A stretch of DNA of 64,000 nt from Gordius sp. MW1 (lineage: Eukaryota; Nematomorpha; Gordioida; Gordea; Gordiidae), in assembly GCA_964036665.1 (NCBI GenBank), contig OZ038531.1:13516168-13580167 (forward strand), written 5' to 3'. Shown here in pieces: positions 36,898 to 50,183 of the stretch (its first letter is position 1; every line of letters starts with the position of its first letter). A program made the position numbers and the translations under genes. The notes beneath the pieces are model-generated. The model saw only the letters and a list, made by a program, of their open reading frames with translations. It did no database searches and had not been told where the DNA came from.

Positions 36898-38275
36898 TCT
36901 TTTGTCAAAATGATAGTTCTCGCAGCTTAAAACCTCTTTTCGGAAGTTAATCGAGGATAATAGTATTCTCAAATTGGCTTACTTTTATATATTTTTTCAT
37001 GCTCTTTCACATAGAATCGAAAAAAATAAATATTTTTGCCTCAAAATTTTTCACATATTTTTCTTTGAACCGTATTCATCCGATGAAAGTTGTCGTTTTC
37101 AGACGTGGTTTCTATGATCCCAAGTAAAAATTTATCAGAATTTAAAAACTATTACTTTGAAATCATGATCGCATAGAGCAGTTTTCAAAAATTAAGCACT
37201 CACGTTGCGATACAACAAACTAATCGCAACAATAAAACGTTGTCTTTTGTCAAAATGATAGTTCTCGCAGCTTAAAACCTCTTTTCGGAAGTCAATCGAG
37301 GATAATAGGATTCTCAAATTGGCTTACTTTTATATATTTTTCATGCTCTTTCACATAGATCCGAAAAAAATAAATATTTTTACCTCAAAATTTTTCACAT
37401 ATTTATCTTTGAACCGTATTCATCCGATGAAAGTTGTCGTTTTCAGACGTGGTTTCTATGATCCCAAGTAAAAATTTATCAGAATCTAAAAACTATTACT
37501 TTGAAATCATGATCGCATAGAGCAGTTTTCAAAAATTAAGCACTCACGTTTACAACAAACTAATCGCAACAATAAATCGTTGTCTTTTGTCAAAATGATA
37601 GTTCTCGCAGCTTAAAACCTCTTTTCGGAAGTCAATCGAGGATAATAGGATTCTGATATTGGCTTACTTTTATATATTTTTTCATGCTCTTTCACATAGA
37701 ATCGAAAAAAATAAATATTTTTGCCTCAAAATTTTTCACATATTTTTCTTTGAACCGCCGTATTCATCCGATGAAAGTTGTCGTTTTCAGACGTGGTTTC
37801 TAAGGTCCCAAGTAAAAATTTATCAGAATCTAAAAACTATTACTTTGAAATCATGATCGCATAGAGCAGTTTTCAAAAATTAAGCACTCACGTTGCGATA
37901 CAACAAACTAATCGCAACAATAAAACGTTGTCTTTTGTCAAAATGAAAGTTCTCGCAGCTTAAAACCTCTTTTCGGAAGTCAATCGAGGATAATAGGATT
38001 CTCAAATTGGCTTTCTTTTATATATTTTTTCATGCTCTTTCACATAGAATTAAAAAAAATAAATATTTTTACCTCAAAATTTTTCACATATTTTTCTTTG
38101 AACCGTATTCATCCGATGAAAGTTGTCGTTTTCAGACGTGGTTTCTATGATCCCAAGTAAAAATTTATCAGAATTTAAAAACTATTACTTTGAAATCATG
38201 ATCGCATAGAGCAGTTTTCAAAAATTAAGCACTCACGTTGCGATACAACAAACTAATCGCAACAATAAAAAGTTG
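36898..38275 (+). repeat. Long-range block, partner of 27333-28707
   Basis: Starts are 36898, 37243, 37583 and 37931. The unit at 37583 is the longest in the window (348 bp) because CCG is duplicated in GAACCGCCGTATTC near 37756. CTCTTTCACATAGATCCG near 37360 and AATGAAAGTTC near 37945 are private changes. Confidence 0.82.
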
Positions 38276-40650
38276 TCTTTTGTCAAAATGATAGTTCTCG
38301 CAGCTTAAAACCTCTTTTCGGAAGTCAATCGAGCATAATAGGATTCTCAAATTGGCTTACTTTTATATATTTTTTTATGCTCTTTCACATAGAATCGAAA
38401 AAAATAAATATTTTTACCTCAAAATTTTTCACATATTTTTCTTTGAACCGTATTCATCCGATGAAAGTTGTCGTTTTCAGACGTGGTTTCTATGATCCCA
38501 AGTCAAAATTTATCAGAATTTAAAAACTATTAATTTGAAATCATGATCGCATAGAGGAGTTTTCAAAAATTAAGCACATACAACAAACTAATCGCAACAA
38601 TAAAACGTTATCTTTTGTCAAAATGATAGTTCTCGCAGCTTAAAACCTCTTTTCGGAAGTCAATCGAGAATAATAGGATTCTGATATTAGCTTACTTTTA
38701 TATATTTTTTCATGCTCTTTCACATAGAATCGAAAAAAATAAATATTTTTGCCTCAAAATTTTTCACATATTTTTCTTTGAACCGTATTCATCCGATGAA
38801 AGTTGTCGTTTTCAGACGTGGTTTCTAAGGTCCCAAGTAAAAATTTATCAGAATCTAAAAACTATTACTTTGAAATCATGATCGCATAGAGCAGTTTTCA
38901 AAAATTAAGCACTCACGTTGCGATACAACAAACTAATCGCAACAATAAAACGTTGTCTTTTGTCAAAATGATAGTTCTCGCAGCTTAAAACCTCTTTTCG
39001 GAAGTCAATCGAGGATAATAGGATTCTCAAATTGGCTTACTTTTATATATTTTTCCATGCTCTTTCACATAGAATCGAAAAAAATAAATATTTTTACCTC
39101 AAAATTTTTCACATATTTTTCTTTGAACCGTATTCATCCGATGAAAGTTGTCGTTTTCAGACGTGGTTTCTATGATCCCAAGTAAAAATTTATCAGAATT
39201 TAAAAACTATTACTTTGAAATCATGATCGCATAGAGCAGTTTTCAAAAATTAAGCACTCACGTTGCGATACAACAAACTAATCGCAACAATAAAACGTTG
39301 TCTTTTGTCAAAATGATAGTTCTCGCAGCTTAAAACCTCTTTTCGGAAGTCAATCGAGCATAATAGGATTCTCAAATTGGCTTACTTTTATATATTTTTT
39401 TATGCTCTTTCACATAGAATCGAAAAAAATAAATATTTTTACCTCAAAATTTTTCACATATTTTTCTTTGAACCGTATTCATCCGATGAAATTGTCGTTT
39501 TCAGACGTAGTTTCTATGATCCCAAGTCAAAATTTATCAGAATTTAAAAACTATTAATTTGAAATCATGATCGCATAGAGGAGTTTTCAAAAATTAAGCA
39601 CATACAACAAACTAATCGCAACAATAAAACGTTATCTTTTGACAAAATGATAGTTCTCGTAAGCTTAAAACCTCTTTTCGGAAGTCAATCGAGAATAATA
39701 GGATTCTCAAATTGGCTTACTTTTATATATTTTTTCATGCTCTTTCACATAGAATCGAAAAAAACAAATATTTTTACCTCGAAATTTTTCACATATTTTT
39801 CTTTGAACCGTATTCATCCGATGAAAGTTGTCGTTTTCAGACGTGGTTTCTATGATCCCAAGTAAAAATTTATCAGAATTTAAAAACTATTACTTTGAAA
39901 TCATTATCGCATGGAGCAGTTTTCAAAAATTAAGCACATACAACAAACTAATCGCAACAATAAAACGTTGTCATTTGTCAAAATGATAGTTCTCGCAGCT
40001 TAAAACCTCTTTTCGGAAGTCAATCGAGCATAATAGGATTCTCAAATTGGCTTACTTTTATATACTTTTTTATGCTCTTTCACATAGAATCGAAAAAAAC
40101 AAATATTTTTACCTCAAAATTTTTCACATATTTTTCTTTGAACCGTATTCATCCGATGAAAGTTGTCGTTTTCAGACGTGGTTTCTATGATCCCAAGTAA
40201 AAATTTATCAGAATTTAAAAACTATTAATTTGAAATCATGATCGCATAGAGGAGTTTTCAAAAATTAAGCACATACAACAAACTAATCGCAACAATAAAA
40301 CGTTATCTTTTGTCAAAATGATAGTTCTCGCAGCTTAAAACCTCTTTTCGGAAGTCAATCGAGAATAATAGGATTCTCAAATTGGCTTACTTTTATATAT
40401 TTTTTCATGCTCTTTCACATAGAATCGAAAAAAATAAATATTTTTACCTCGAAATTTTTCACATATTTTTCTTTGAACCGTATTCATCCGATGAAAGTTG
40501 TCGTTTTCAGACGTGGTTTCTAAGGTCCCAAGTAAAAATTTATCAGAATCTAAAAACTATTACTTTGAAATCATGATCGCATAGAGCAGTTTTCAAAAAT
40601 TAAGCACTCACGTTGCGATACAACAAACTAATCGCAACAATAAAACGTTG
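38276..40650 (+). repeat. 7-monomer HOR (2,375 bp), copy 1
   Basis: Starts are 38276, 38611, 38956, 39301, 39635, 39971 and 40306. Order: GAGCATAAT/GTCAAAATTT; GAATAAT/CTGATATT/CTAAGGTCCC; TTTTCCATG; GAGCATAAT/GTCAAAATTT; GAATAAT/CTCGAAAT/CATTATCGCATGG; GAGCATAAT/TATACTTTTTT; GAATAAT/CTCGAAAT/CTAAGGTCCC. Four of seven carry the 10-bp dyad deletion. A copy-specific insertion, CTCGTAAGC, is near 39657. Confidence 0.87.
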
Positions 40651-43024
40651 TCTTTTGTCAAAATGATAGTTCTCGCAGCTTAAAACCTCTTTTCGGAAGT
40701 CAATCGAGCATAATAGGATTCTCAAATTGGCTTACTTTTATATATTTTTTTATGCTCTTTCACATAGAATCGAAAAAAATAAATATTTTTACCTCAAAAT
40801 TTTTCACATATTTTTCTTTGAACCGTATTCATCCGATGAAAGTTGTCGTTTTCAGACGTGGTTTCTATGATCCCAAGTCAAAATTTATCAGAATTTAAAA
40901 ACTATTAATTTGAAATCATGATCGCATAGAGGAGTTTTCAAAAATTAAGACATACAACAAACTAATCGCAACAATAAAACGTTATCTTTTGTCAAAATGA
41001 TAGTTTTCGCAGCTTAAAACCTCTTTTCGGAAGTCAATCGAGAATAATAGGATTCTGATATTGGCTTACTTTTATATATTTTTTCATGCTCTTTCACATA
41101 GAATCGAAAAAAATAAATATTTTTGCCTCAAAATTTTTCACATATTTTTCTTTGAACCGTATTCATCCGATGAATGTTGTCGTTTTCAGACGTGGTTTCT
41201 AAGGTCCCAAGTAAAAATTTATCAGAATCTAAAAACTATTACTTTGAAATCATGATCGCATAGAGCAGTTTCCAAAAATTAAGCACTCACGTTGCGATAC
41301 ATCAAACTAATCGCAACAATAAAACGTTGTCTTTTGTCAAAATGATAGTTCTCGCAGCTTAAAACCTCTTTTCGGAAGTCAATCGAGAATAATAGGATTC
41401 TCAAATTGGCTTACTTTTATATATTTTTCCATGCTCTTTCACATAGAATCGAAAAAAATAAATATTTTTACCTCAAAATTTTTCACATATTTTTCTTTGA
41501 ACCGTATTTATCCGATGAAAGTTGTCGTTTTCAGACGTGGTTTCTATGATCCCAAGTAAAAATTTATCAGAATTTAAAAACTATTACTTTGAAATCATGA
41601 TCGCATAGAGCAGTTTTCAAAAATTAAGCACTCACGTTGCGATACAACAAACTAATCGCAACAATAAAACGTTGTCTTTTGTCAAAATGATAATTCTCGC
41701 AGCTTAAAACCTCTTTTCGGAAGTCAATCGAGCATAATAGGATTCTCAAATTGGCTTACTTTTATATATTTTTTTATGCTCTTTCACATAGAATCGAAAA
41801 AAATAAATATTTTTACCTCAAAATTTTTCACATATTTTTCTTTGAACCGTATTCATCCGATGAAAGTTGTCGTTTTCAGACGTGGTTTCTATGATCCCAA
41901 GTCAAAATTTATCAGAATTGAAAAACTATTAATTTGAAATCATGATCGCATAGAGGAGTTTTCAAAAATTAAGCACATACAACAAACTAATCGCAACAAT
42001 AAAACGTTATCTTTTGTCAAAATGATAGTTCTCGCAGCTTAAAACCTCTTTTCGGAAGTCAATCGAGAATAATAGGATTCTCAAATTGGCTTACTTTTAT
42101 ATATTTTTTCATGCTCTTTCACATAGAATCGAAAAAAACAAATATTTTTACCTCGAAATTTTTCACATATTTTTCTTTGAACCGTATTCATCCGATGAAA
42201 GTTGTCGTTTTCAGACGTGGTTTCTATGATCCCAAGTAAAAATTTATCAGAATTTAAAAACTATTACTTTGAAATCATTATCGCATGGAGCAGTTTTCAA
42301 AAATTAAGCACATACAACAAACTAATCGCAACAATAAAACGTTGTCTTTTGTCAAAATGATAGTTCTCGCAGCTTAAAACCTCTTTTCGGAAGTCAATCG
42401 AGCATAATAGGATTCTCAAATTGGTTTACTTTTATATACTTTTTTATGCTCTTTCACATAGAATTGAAAAAAACAAATATTTTTACCTCAAAATTTTTCA
42501 CATATTTTTCTTTAAACCGTATTCATCCGATGAAAGTTGTCGTTTTCAGACGTGGTTTCTATGATCCCAAGTAAAAATTTATCAGAATTTAAAAACTATT
42601 AATTTGAAATCATGATCGCATAGAGGTGTTTTCAAAAATTAAGCACATACAACAAACTAATCGCAACAATAAAACGTTATCTTTTGTCAAAATGATAGTT
42701 CTCGCAGCTTAAAACCTCTTTTCGGAAGTCAATCGAGAATAATAGGATTCTCAAATTGGCTTACTTTTATATATTTTTCCATGCTCTTTCACATAGAATC
42801 GAAAAAAATAAATATTTTTACCTCGAAATTTTTCACATATTTTTCTTTGAACCGTATTCATCCGATGAAAGTTGTCGTTTTCAGACGTGGTTTCTAAGGT
42901 CCCAAGTAAAAATTTATCAGAATCTAAAAACTATTACTTTGAAATCATGATCGCATAGAGCAGTTTTCAAAAATTAAGCACTCACGTTGCGATACAACAA
43001 ACTAATCGCAACAATAAAACGTTG
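40651..43024 (+). repeat. 7-monomer HOR (2,374 bp), copy 2
   Basis: Starts are 40651, 40985, 41330, 41675, 42010, 42345 and 42680, in the same order as copy 1. Differences include AAGACATAC (40949), GATGAATGTTG (41173), ACATCAAAC (41300), GAGGTGTTTTC (42625) and TTTTCCATG in the seventh unit. The two copies have diverged more than the 3,373-bp and 5,520-bp pairs, so this is an older amplification. Confidence 0.87.
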
Positions 43025-44374
43025 TCTTTTGTCAAAATGATAGTTCTCGCAGCTTAAAACCTCTTTTCGGAAGTCAATCGAGGATAATAGGATTCTCAAA
43101 TTGGCTTACTTTTATATATTTTTTCATGCTCTTTCACATAGAATCGAAAAAAATAAATATTTTTACCTCAAAATTTTTCACATATTTTTCTTTGAACCGT
43201 ATTCATCCGATGAAAGTTGTCGTTTTCAGACGTGGTTTCTATGATCCCAAGTCAAAATTTATCAGAATTTAAAAACTATTAATTTGAAATCATGATCGCA
43301 TAGAGGAGTTTTCAAAAATTAAGCACATACAACAAACTAATCGCAACAACAAAACGTTATCTTTTGTCAAAATGATAGTTCTCGCAGCTTAAAACCTCTT
43401 TTCGGAAGTCAATCGAGAATAATAGGATTCTCAAATTGGCTTACTTTTATATATTTTTTCATGCTCTTTCACATAGAATCGAAAAAAATAAATATTTTTA
43501 CCTCGAAATTTTTCACATATTTTTCTTTGAACCGTATTCATCCGATGAAAGTTGTCGTTTTCAGACGTGGTTTCTATGATCCCAAGTAAAAATTTATCAG
43601 AATTTAAAAACTATTACTTTGAAATCATTATCGCATGGAGCAGTTTTCAAAAATTAAGCACATACAACAAACTAATCGCAACAATAAAACGTTGTCTTTT
43701 GTCAAAATGATAGTTCTCGCAGCTTAAAACCTCTTTTCGGAAGTCAATCGAGCATAATAGGATTCTCAAATTAGCTTACTTTTATATACTTTTTTATGCT
43801 CTTTCACATAGAATCGAAAAAAACAAATATTTTTACCTCAAAATTTTTCACATATTTTTCTTTGAACCGTATTCATCCGATGAAAGTTGTCGTTTTCAGA
43901 CGTGGTTTCTATGATCCCAAGTAAAAATTTATCAGAATTTAAAAACTATTAATTTGAAATCACGATCGCATAGAGGAGTTTTCAAAAATTAAGCACATAC
44001 AACAAACTAATCGCAACAATAAAACGTTATCTTTTGTCAAAATGATAGTTCTCGCAGCTTAAAACCTCTTTTCAGAAGTCAATCAAGAATAATAGGATTC
44101 TCAAATTGGCTTACTTTTATATATTTTTTTATGCTCTTTCACATACAATCGAAAAAAATAAATATTTTTACCTCGAAATTTTTCACATATTTTTCTTTGA
44201 ACCGTATTCATCCAATGAAAGTTGTCGTTTTCAGACGTGGTTTCTATGATCCCAAGTAAAAATTTATCAGAATTTAAAAACTATTACTTTGAAATCATGA
44301 TCGCATAGAGCAGTTTTCAAAAATTAAGCACTCACGTTGCGATACAACAAACTAATCGCAACAATAAAACGTTG
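43025..44374 (+). repeat. 7-monomer HOR, partial third copy (4 monomers)
   Basis: Starts are 43025, 43360, 43695 and 44030, matching the last four units of the HOR (GTCAAAATTT; CTCGAAAT/CATTATCGCATGG; TATACTTTTTT; CTCGAAAT). The first unit has GAGGATAAT in its 5' part in place of GAGCATAAT, suggesting another intra-monomer switch. The last unit ends with CTATGATCC and a full dyad. Confidence 0.8.
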
Positions 44375-46759
44375 TCTTTTGTCAAAATGATAGTTCTCGC
44401 AGCTTAAAACCTCTTTTCGGAAGTCAATCGAGGATAATAGGATTCTCAAATTGGCTTACTTTTATATATTTTTTCATGCTCTTTCACATAGAATCAAAAA
44501 AAATAAATATTTTTACCTCAAAATTTTTCACATATTTTTCTTTGAACCGTATTCATCCGATGAAAGTTGTCGTTTTCAGACGTGGTTTCTATGATCCCAA
44601 GTAAAAATTTATCAGAATCTAAAAACTATTACTTTGAAATGATCGCATAGAGCAGTTTTCAAAAATTAAGGACTCACGTTGCGATACAACAAACTAATCG
44701 CAACAATAAAACGTTGTCTTTTGTCAAAATGATAGTTCTCGCAGCTTAAAACCTCTTTTCGGAAGTCAATCGAGGATAATAGGATTCTCAAATTGGCTTA
44801 CTTTTATATATTTTTTCATGCTCTTTCACATAGAATCGAAAAAAATAAATATGTTTGCCTCAAAATTTTTCACATATTTTTCTTTGAACCGTATTCATCC
44901 GATGAAAGTTGTCGTTTTCAGACGTGGTTTCTAAGGTCCCAAGTAAAAATTTATCAGAATCTAAAAACTATTACTTTGAAATCATGATCGCATAGAGCAG
45001 TTTTCAAAAATTAAGCACTCACGTTGCGATACAACAAACTAATCGCAACAATAAAACGTTGTCTTTTGTCAAAATGATAGTTCTCGCAGCTTAAAACCTC
45101 TTTTCGGAAGTCAATCGAGGATAATAGGATTCTCAAATTGGCTTACTATTATATATTTTTTCATGCTCTTTCACATAGAATTGAAAAAAATAAATATTTT
45201 TACCTCAAAATTTTTCACATATTTTTCTTTGAACCGTATTCATCCGATGAAAGTTGTCGTTTTCAGACGTGGTTTCTATGATCCCAAGTAAAAATATATC
45301 AGAATTTAAAAACTATTACTTTGAAATCATGATCCCATAGAGCAGTTTTCAAAAATTAAGCACTCACGTTGCGATACAACAAACTAATCGCAACAATAAA
45401 ACGTTGTCTTTTGTCAAAATGATAGTTCTCGCAGCTTAAAACCTCTTTTCGGAAGTCAATCGAGGATAATAGGAATCTCAAATTGGCTTACTTTTATATA
45501 TTTTTTCATGCTCTTTCACATAAAATCGAAAAAAATAAATATTTTTACCTCAAAATTTTTCACATATTTTTCTTTGAACCGTATTCATTTGATGAAAGTT
45601 GTCGTTTTCAGACGTGGTTTCTATGATCCCAAGTAAAAATTTATCAGAATTTAAAAACTATTACTTTGAAATCATGATCGCATAGAGCAGTTTTCAAAAA
45701 TTAAGCACATACAACAAACTAATCGCAACAATAAAACATTGTCTTTTGTCAAAATGATAGTTCTCGCAGCTTAAAACCTCTTTTCGGAAGTCAATCGAGG
45801 ATAATAGGATTCTCAAATTGGCTTACTTTTATATATTTTTTTATGCTCTTTTACATAGAATTGAAAAAAATAAATATTTTTACCTCAAAATTTTTCACAT
45901 ATTTTTCTTTGAACCGTAGAAAGTTGTCGTTTTCAGACGTGGTTTATGGTCCCAAGTAAAAATTTATCAGAATCTAAAAACTATTCCTTTGAAATCATGA
46001 TCGCATAGAGCAGTTTTCAAAAATTAAGCACTCACGTTGCGATACAACAAACTAATCGCAACAATAAAACGTTATCTTTTGTCAAAATGATATTCTCGCA
46101 GCTTAAAACCTCTTTTCGGAAGTCAATCGAGAATAATAGGATTCTCAAATTGGCTTACTTTTATATATTTTTTCATGCTCTTTCACATAGAATCGAAAAA
46201 AATAAATATTTTTACCTCAAAATTTTTCACATATTTTTCTTTGAACCGTATTCATCCGATAAAAGTTGTCGTTTTCAGACGTGGTTTCTATGATCCCAAG
46301 TAAAAATTTATCAGAATCTAAAAACTATTACTTTGAAATGATCGCATAGAGCAGTTTTCAAAAATTAAGCACTCACGTTGCGATACAACAAACTAATCGC
46401 AACAATAAAACGTTGTCTTTTGTCAAAATGATAGTTCTCGCAGCTTAAAACCTCTTTTCGGAAGTCAATCGAGGATAATAGGATTCTCAAATTGGCTTAC
46501 TTTTATATATTTTTTCATGCTCTTTCACATAGAATCGAAAAAATAAATATTTTTACCTCAAAATTTTTCACATATTTTTCTTTGAACCGTATTCATCCGA
46601 TGAAAGTTGTCGTTTTCAGACGTAGTATCTATGATCCCAAGTAAAAATTTATCAGAATTTAAAAACTATTACTTTGAAATCATGATCGCATAGAGCAGTT
46701 TTCAAAAATTAAGCACTCACGTTGCGATACAACAAACTAATCGCAACAATAAAACGTTG
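44375..46759 (+). repeat. Long-range block, partner of 30738-33130
   Basis: Starts are 44375, 44717, 45062, 45407, 45742, 46075 and 46416. The unit at 45742 has lost 10 bp (GAACCGTAGAAAG near 45912-45924), which its partner at 32104 keeps. Other private changes are AATATATCAG (45295), GATCCCATAG (45332) and TCATTTGATG (45586). Confidence 0.83.
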
Positions 46760-49700
46760 TCTTTTGTCAAAATGATAGTTCTCGCAGCTTAAAACTCTTT
46801 CCGGAAGTCAATCGAGCATAATAGGATTCTCAAATTGGCTTACTTTTATATATTTTTTTATACTCTTTCACATAGAATCGAAAAAAACAATTATTTTTAC
46901 CTCAAAATTTTTCACATATTTTTCTTTGAACCGTATTCATCCGATGAAAGTTGTAGTTTTCAGACGTGGTTTCTATGATCCCAAGTAAAAATTTATCAGA
47001 ATTTAAAAACTATTAATTTGAAATCATGATCGCATAGAGGAGTTTTCAAAAATTAAGCACATACAACAAACTAATCGCAACAATAAAACGTTATCTTTTG
47101 TCAAAATGATAGTTCTCGCAGCTTAAAACCTCTTTTCGGAAGTCAATCGAGAATAATAGGATTCTCAAATTGGCTTACTTTTATATATTTTTTCATGCTC
47201 TTTCACATAGAATCGAAAAAAATAAATATTTTTACCTCGAAATTTATCACATATTTTTCTTTGAACCGTATTCATCCGATGAAAGTTGTCGTTTTCAGAC
47301 GTGGTTTCTATGATCCCAAGTAAAAATTTATCAGAATCTAAAAACTATTACTTTGAAATCATGATCGCATAGAGCAGTTTTTAAAAATTAAGCACTAACG
47401 TTGCGATACAACAAACTAATCGCAACAATAAAACGTTGTCTTTTGTCAAAATGATATTTCTCGCAGCTTAAAACCTCTTTTCGGAAGTCAATCGAGGATA
47501 ATAGGATTCTCAAATTGGCTTACTTTTATATATTTTTTCATGCTCTTTCACATAAAATCGAAAAAAATAAATATTTTAGCCTCAAAATTTTTCACATATT
47601 TTTCTTTAAACCGTATTCATCCGATGAAAGTTGTCGTTTTCAGACGTGGTTTCTATGATCCCAAGTAAAAACTTATCAGAATCTAAAAACTATTACTTTT
47701 AAATCATGATCGCATAGAGCAGTTTTCAAAAACTAAGCACTCACGTTGCGATACAACAAACTAATCGCAACAATAAAACGTTGTCTTTTGTCAAAATGAT
47801 AGTTCTCGCAGCTTAAAACCTCTTTTCGGAAGTCAATCGAGGATAATAGGATTCTCAAATTGGCTTACTTTTATATATTTTTTCATGCTCTTTCACATAG
47901 AATCGAAAAAAATAAATATTTTTGCCTCAAAATTTTTCACATATTTTTCTTTGAACCGTATTCATCCGATGAAAGTTGTCGTTTTAAGACGTGGTTTCTA
48001 AGATCCCAAGTAAAAATTTATCAGAATCAAAAAACCATTACTTTGAAATCATGATCGCATAGAGCAGTTTTCAAAAATTAAGCACTCACGTTGCGATACA
48101 ACAAACTAATCGCAACAATAAAACGTTGTCTTTTGTCAAAATGATAGTTCTCGCAGCTTAAAACTCTTTTCGGAAGTCAATCGAGCATAATAGGATTCTC
48201 AAATTGCCTTACTTTTATATATTTTTTTATACTCTTTCACATAGAATCGAAAAAAACAAATATTTTTACCTCAAAATTTTTCACATATTTTTCTTTGAAC
48301 CGTATTCATCCGATGAAAGTTGTAGTTTTCAGACGTGGTTTCTATGATCCCAAGTAAAAATTTATCAGAATTTAAAAACTATTAATTTGAAATCATGATC
48401 GCATAGAGGAGTTTTCAAAAATTAAGCACATACAACAAACTAATCGCAACAATAAAACGTTATCTTTTGTCAAAATGATAGTTCTCGCAGCTTAACACCT
48501 CTTTTCGGAAGTCAATCGAGAATAATAGGATTCTCAAATTGGCTTACTTTTATATATTTTTTCATGCTCTTTCACATAGAATCGAAAAAAATAAATATTT
48601 TTACCTCGAAATTTTTCACATATTTTTCTTTGAACCGTATTCATCCGATGAAAGTTGTCGTTTTCAGACGTGGTTTCTATGATCCCAAGTAAAAATTTAT
48701 CAGAATTTAAAAACTATTACTTTGAAATCATGATCGCATAGAGCAGTTTTCAAAAATTAAGCACTCACGTTGCGATACAACAAACTAATCGCAACAATAA
48801 AACGTTGTCTTTTGTCAAAATGATGTTTCTCGCAGCTTAAAACCTCTTTTTGGAAGTCAATCGAGGATAATAGGATTCTCAAATTGGCTTACTTTTATAT
48901 ATTTTTTTATGCTCTTTCACATAAAATCGAAAAAAATAAATATTTTAGCCTCAAAATTTTTCACATATTTTTCTTTGAACCGTATTCATCCGATGAAAGT
49001 TGTCGTTTTCAGACGTGGTTTCTATGATCCCAAGTAAAAACTTATCAGAATCTAAAAACTATTACTTTTAAATCATGATCGCATAGAGCAGTTTTCAAAA
49101 ACTAAGCACTCACGTTGCGATACAACAAACTAATCGCAACAATAAAACGTTGTCTTTTGTCAAAATGATAGTTCTCGCAGCTTAAAACCTCTTTTCGGAA
49201 GTCAATCGAGGATAATAGGATTCTCAAATTGGCTTACTTTTATATATTTTTTCATGCTCTTTCACATAGAATCGAAAAAAATAAATATTTTTGCCTCAAA
49301 ATTTTTCACATATTTTTCTTTGAACCGTATTCATCCGATGAAAGTTGTCGTTTTAAGACGTGGTTTCTAAGATCCCAAGTAAAAATTTATCAGAATCTAA
49401 AAACCAATACTTTGAAATCATGATCGCATAGAGCAGTTTTCAAAAATTAAGCACTCACGTTGCGATACAACAAACTAATCGCAACAATAAAACGTTGTCT
49501 TTTGTCAAAATGATAGTTCTCGCAGCTTAAAACCTCTTTTCGGAAGTCAATCGAGGATAATAGGATTCTCAAATTGGCTTACTTTTATATATTTTTTTAT
49601 GCTCTTTCACATATAATCGAAAAAAATAAATATTTTTGCCTCAAAATTTTTCACATATTTTTCTTTGAACCGTATTCATCCGATGAAAGTTGTCGTTTTC

Positions 49701-50183
49701 AGACGTGGTTTCTATGATCCCAAGTAAAAATTTATCAGAATTTAAAAACTATTACTTTGAAATCATGATCGCATAGAGCAGTTTTCAAAAATTAAGCACT
49801 CACGTTGCGATACAACAAACTATTTGCAACAATAAAACGTTGTCTTTTGTCAAAATGATAGTCGCAGCTTAAAACCTCTTTTCGGAAGTCAATCAAGGAT
49901 AATAGGATTCTCAAATTGGCTTACTTTTATATATTTTTTCATGCTCTTTCACATAGAATCGAAAAAAATAAATATTTTTGCCTCAAAATTTTTCACATAT
50001 TTTTCTTTGAACCGTATTCATCCGATGAAAGTTGTCGTTTTCAGACGTGGTTTCTATGATCCCAAGTAAAAACTTTTCAGAATCTAAAAACTATTACTTT
50101 GAAATCATGATCGCATAGAGCAGTTTTCAAAAATTAAGCACTCACGTTGCGATACAACAAACTAATCGCAACAATAATCGTTG
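46760..50183 (+). repeat. 10-monomer HOR, 3,424-bp unit, copy 1
   Basis: Starts are 46760, 47094, 47439, 47784, 48129, 48463, 48808, 49153, 49498 and 49843. Internally the first eight form two related 4-monomer runs (46760 and 48129): AAAACTCTTT/TATACTC/GTAGTTTTC, CTCGAAAT, a TATTTTAGCC type, and TTTTAAGACG/CTAAGATCC. Two more units follow (CACATATAATCG with TATTTGCAAC; GATAGTCGCAG with AACTTTTCAG and AATAATCG). Copy 2 follows directly; I see about eight differences. Confidence 0.92.
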
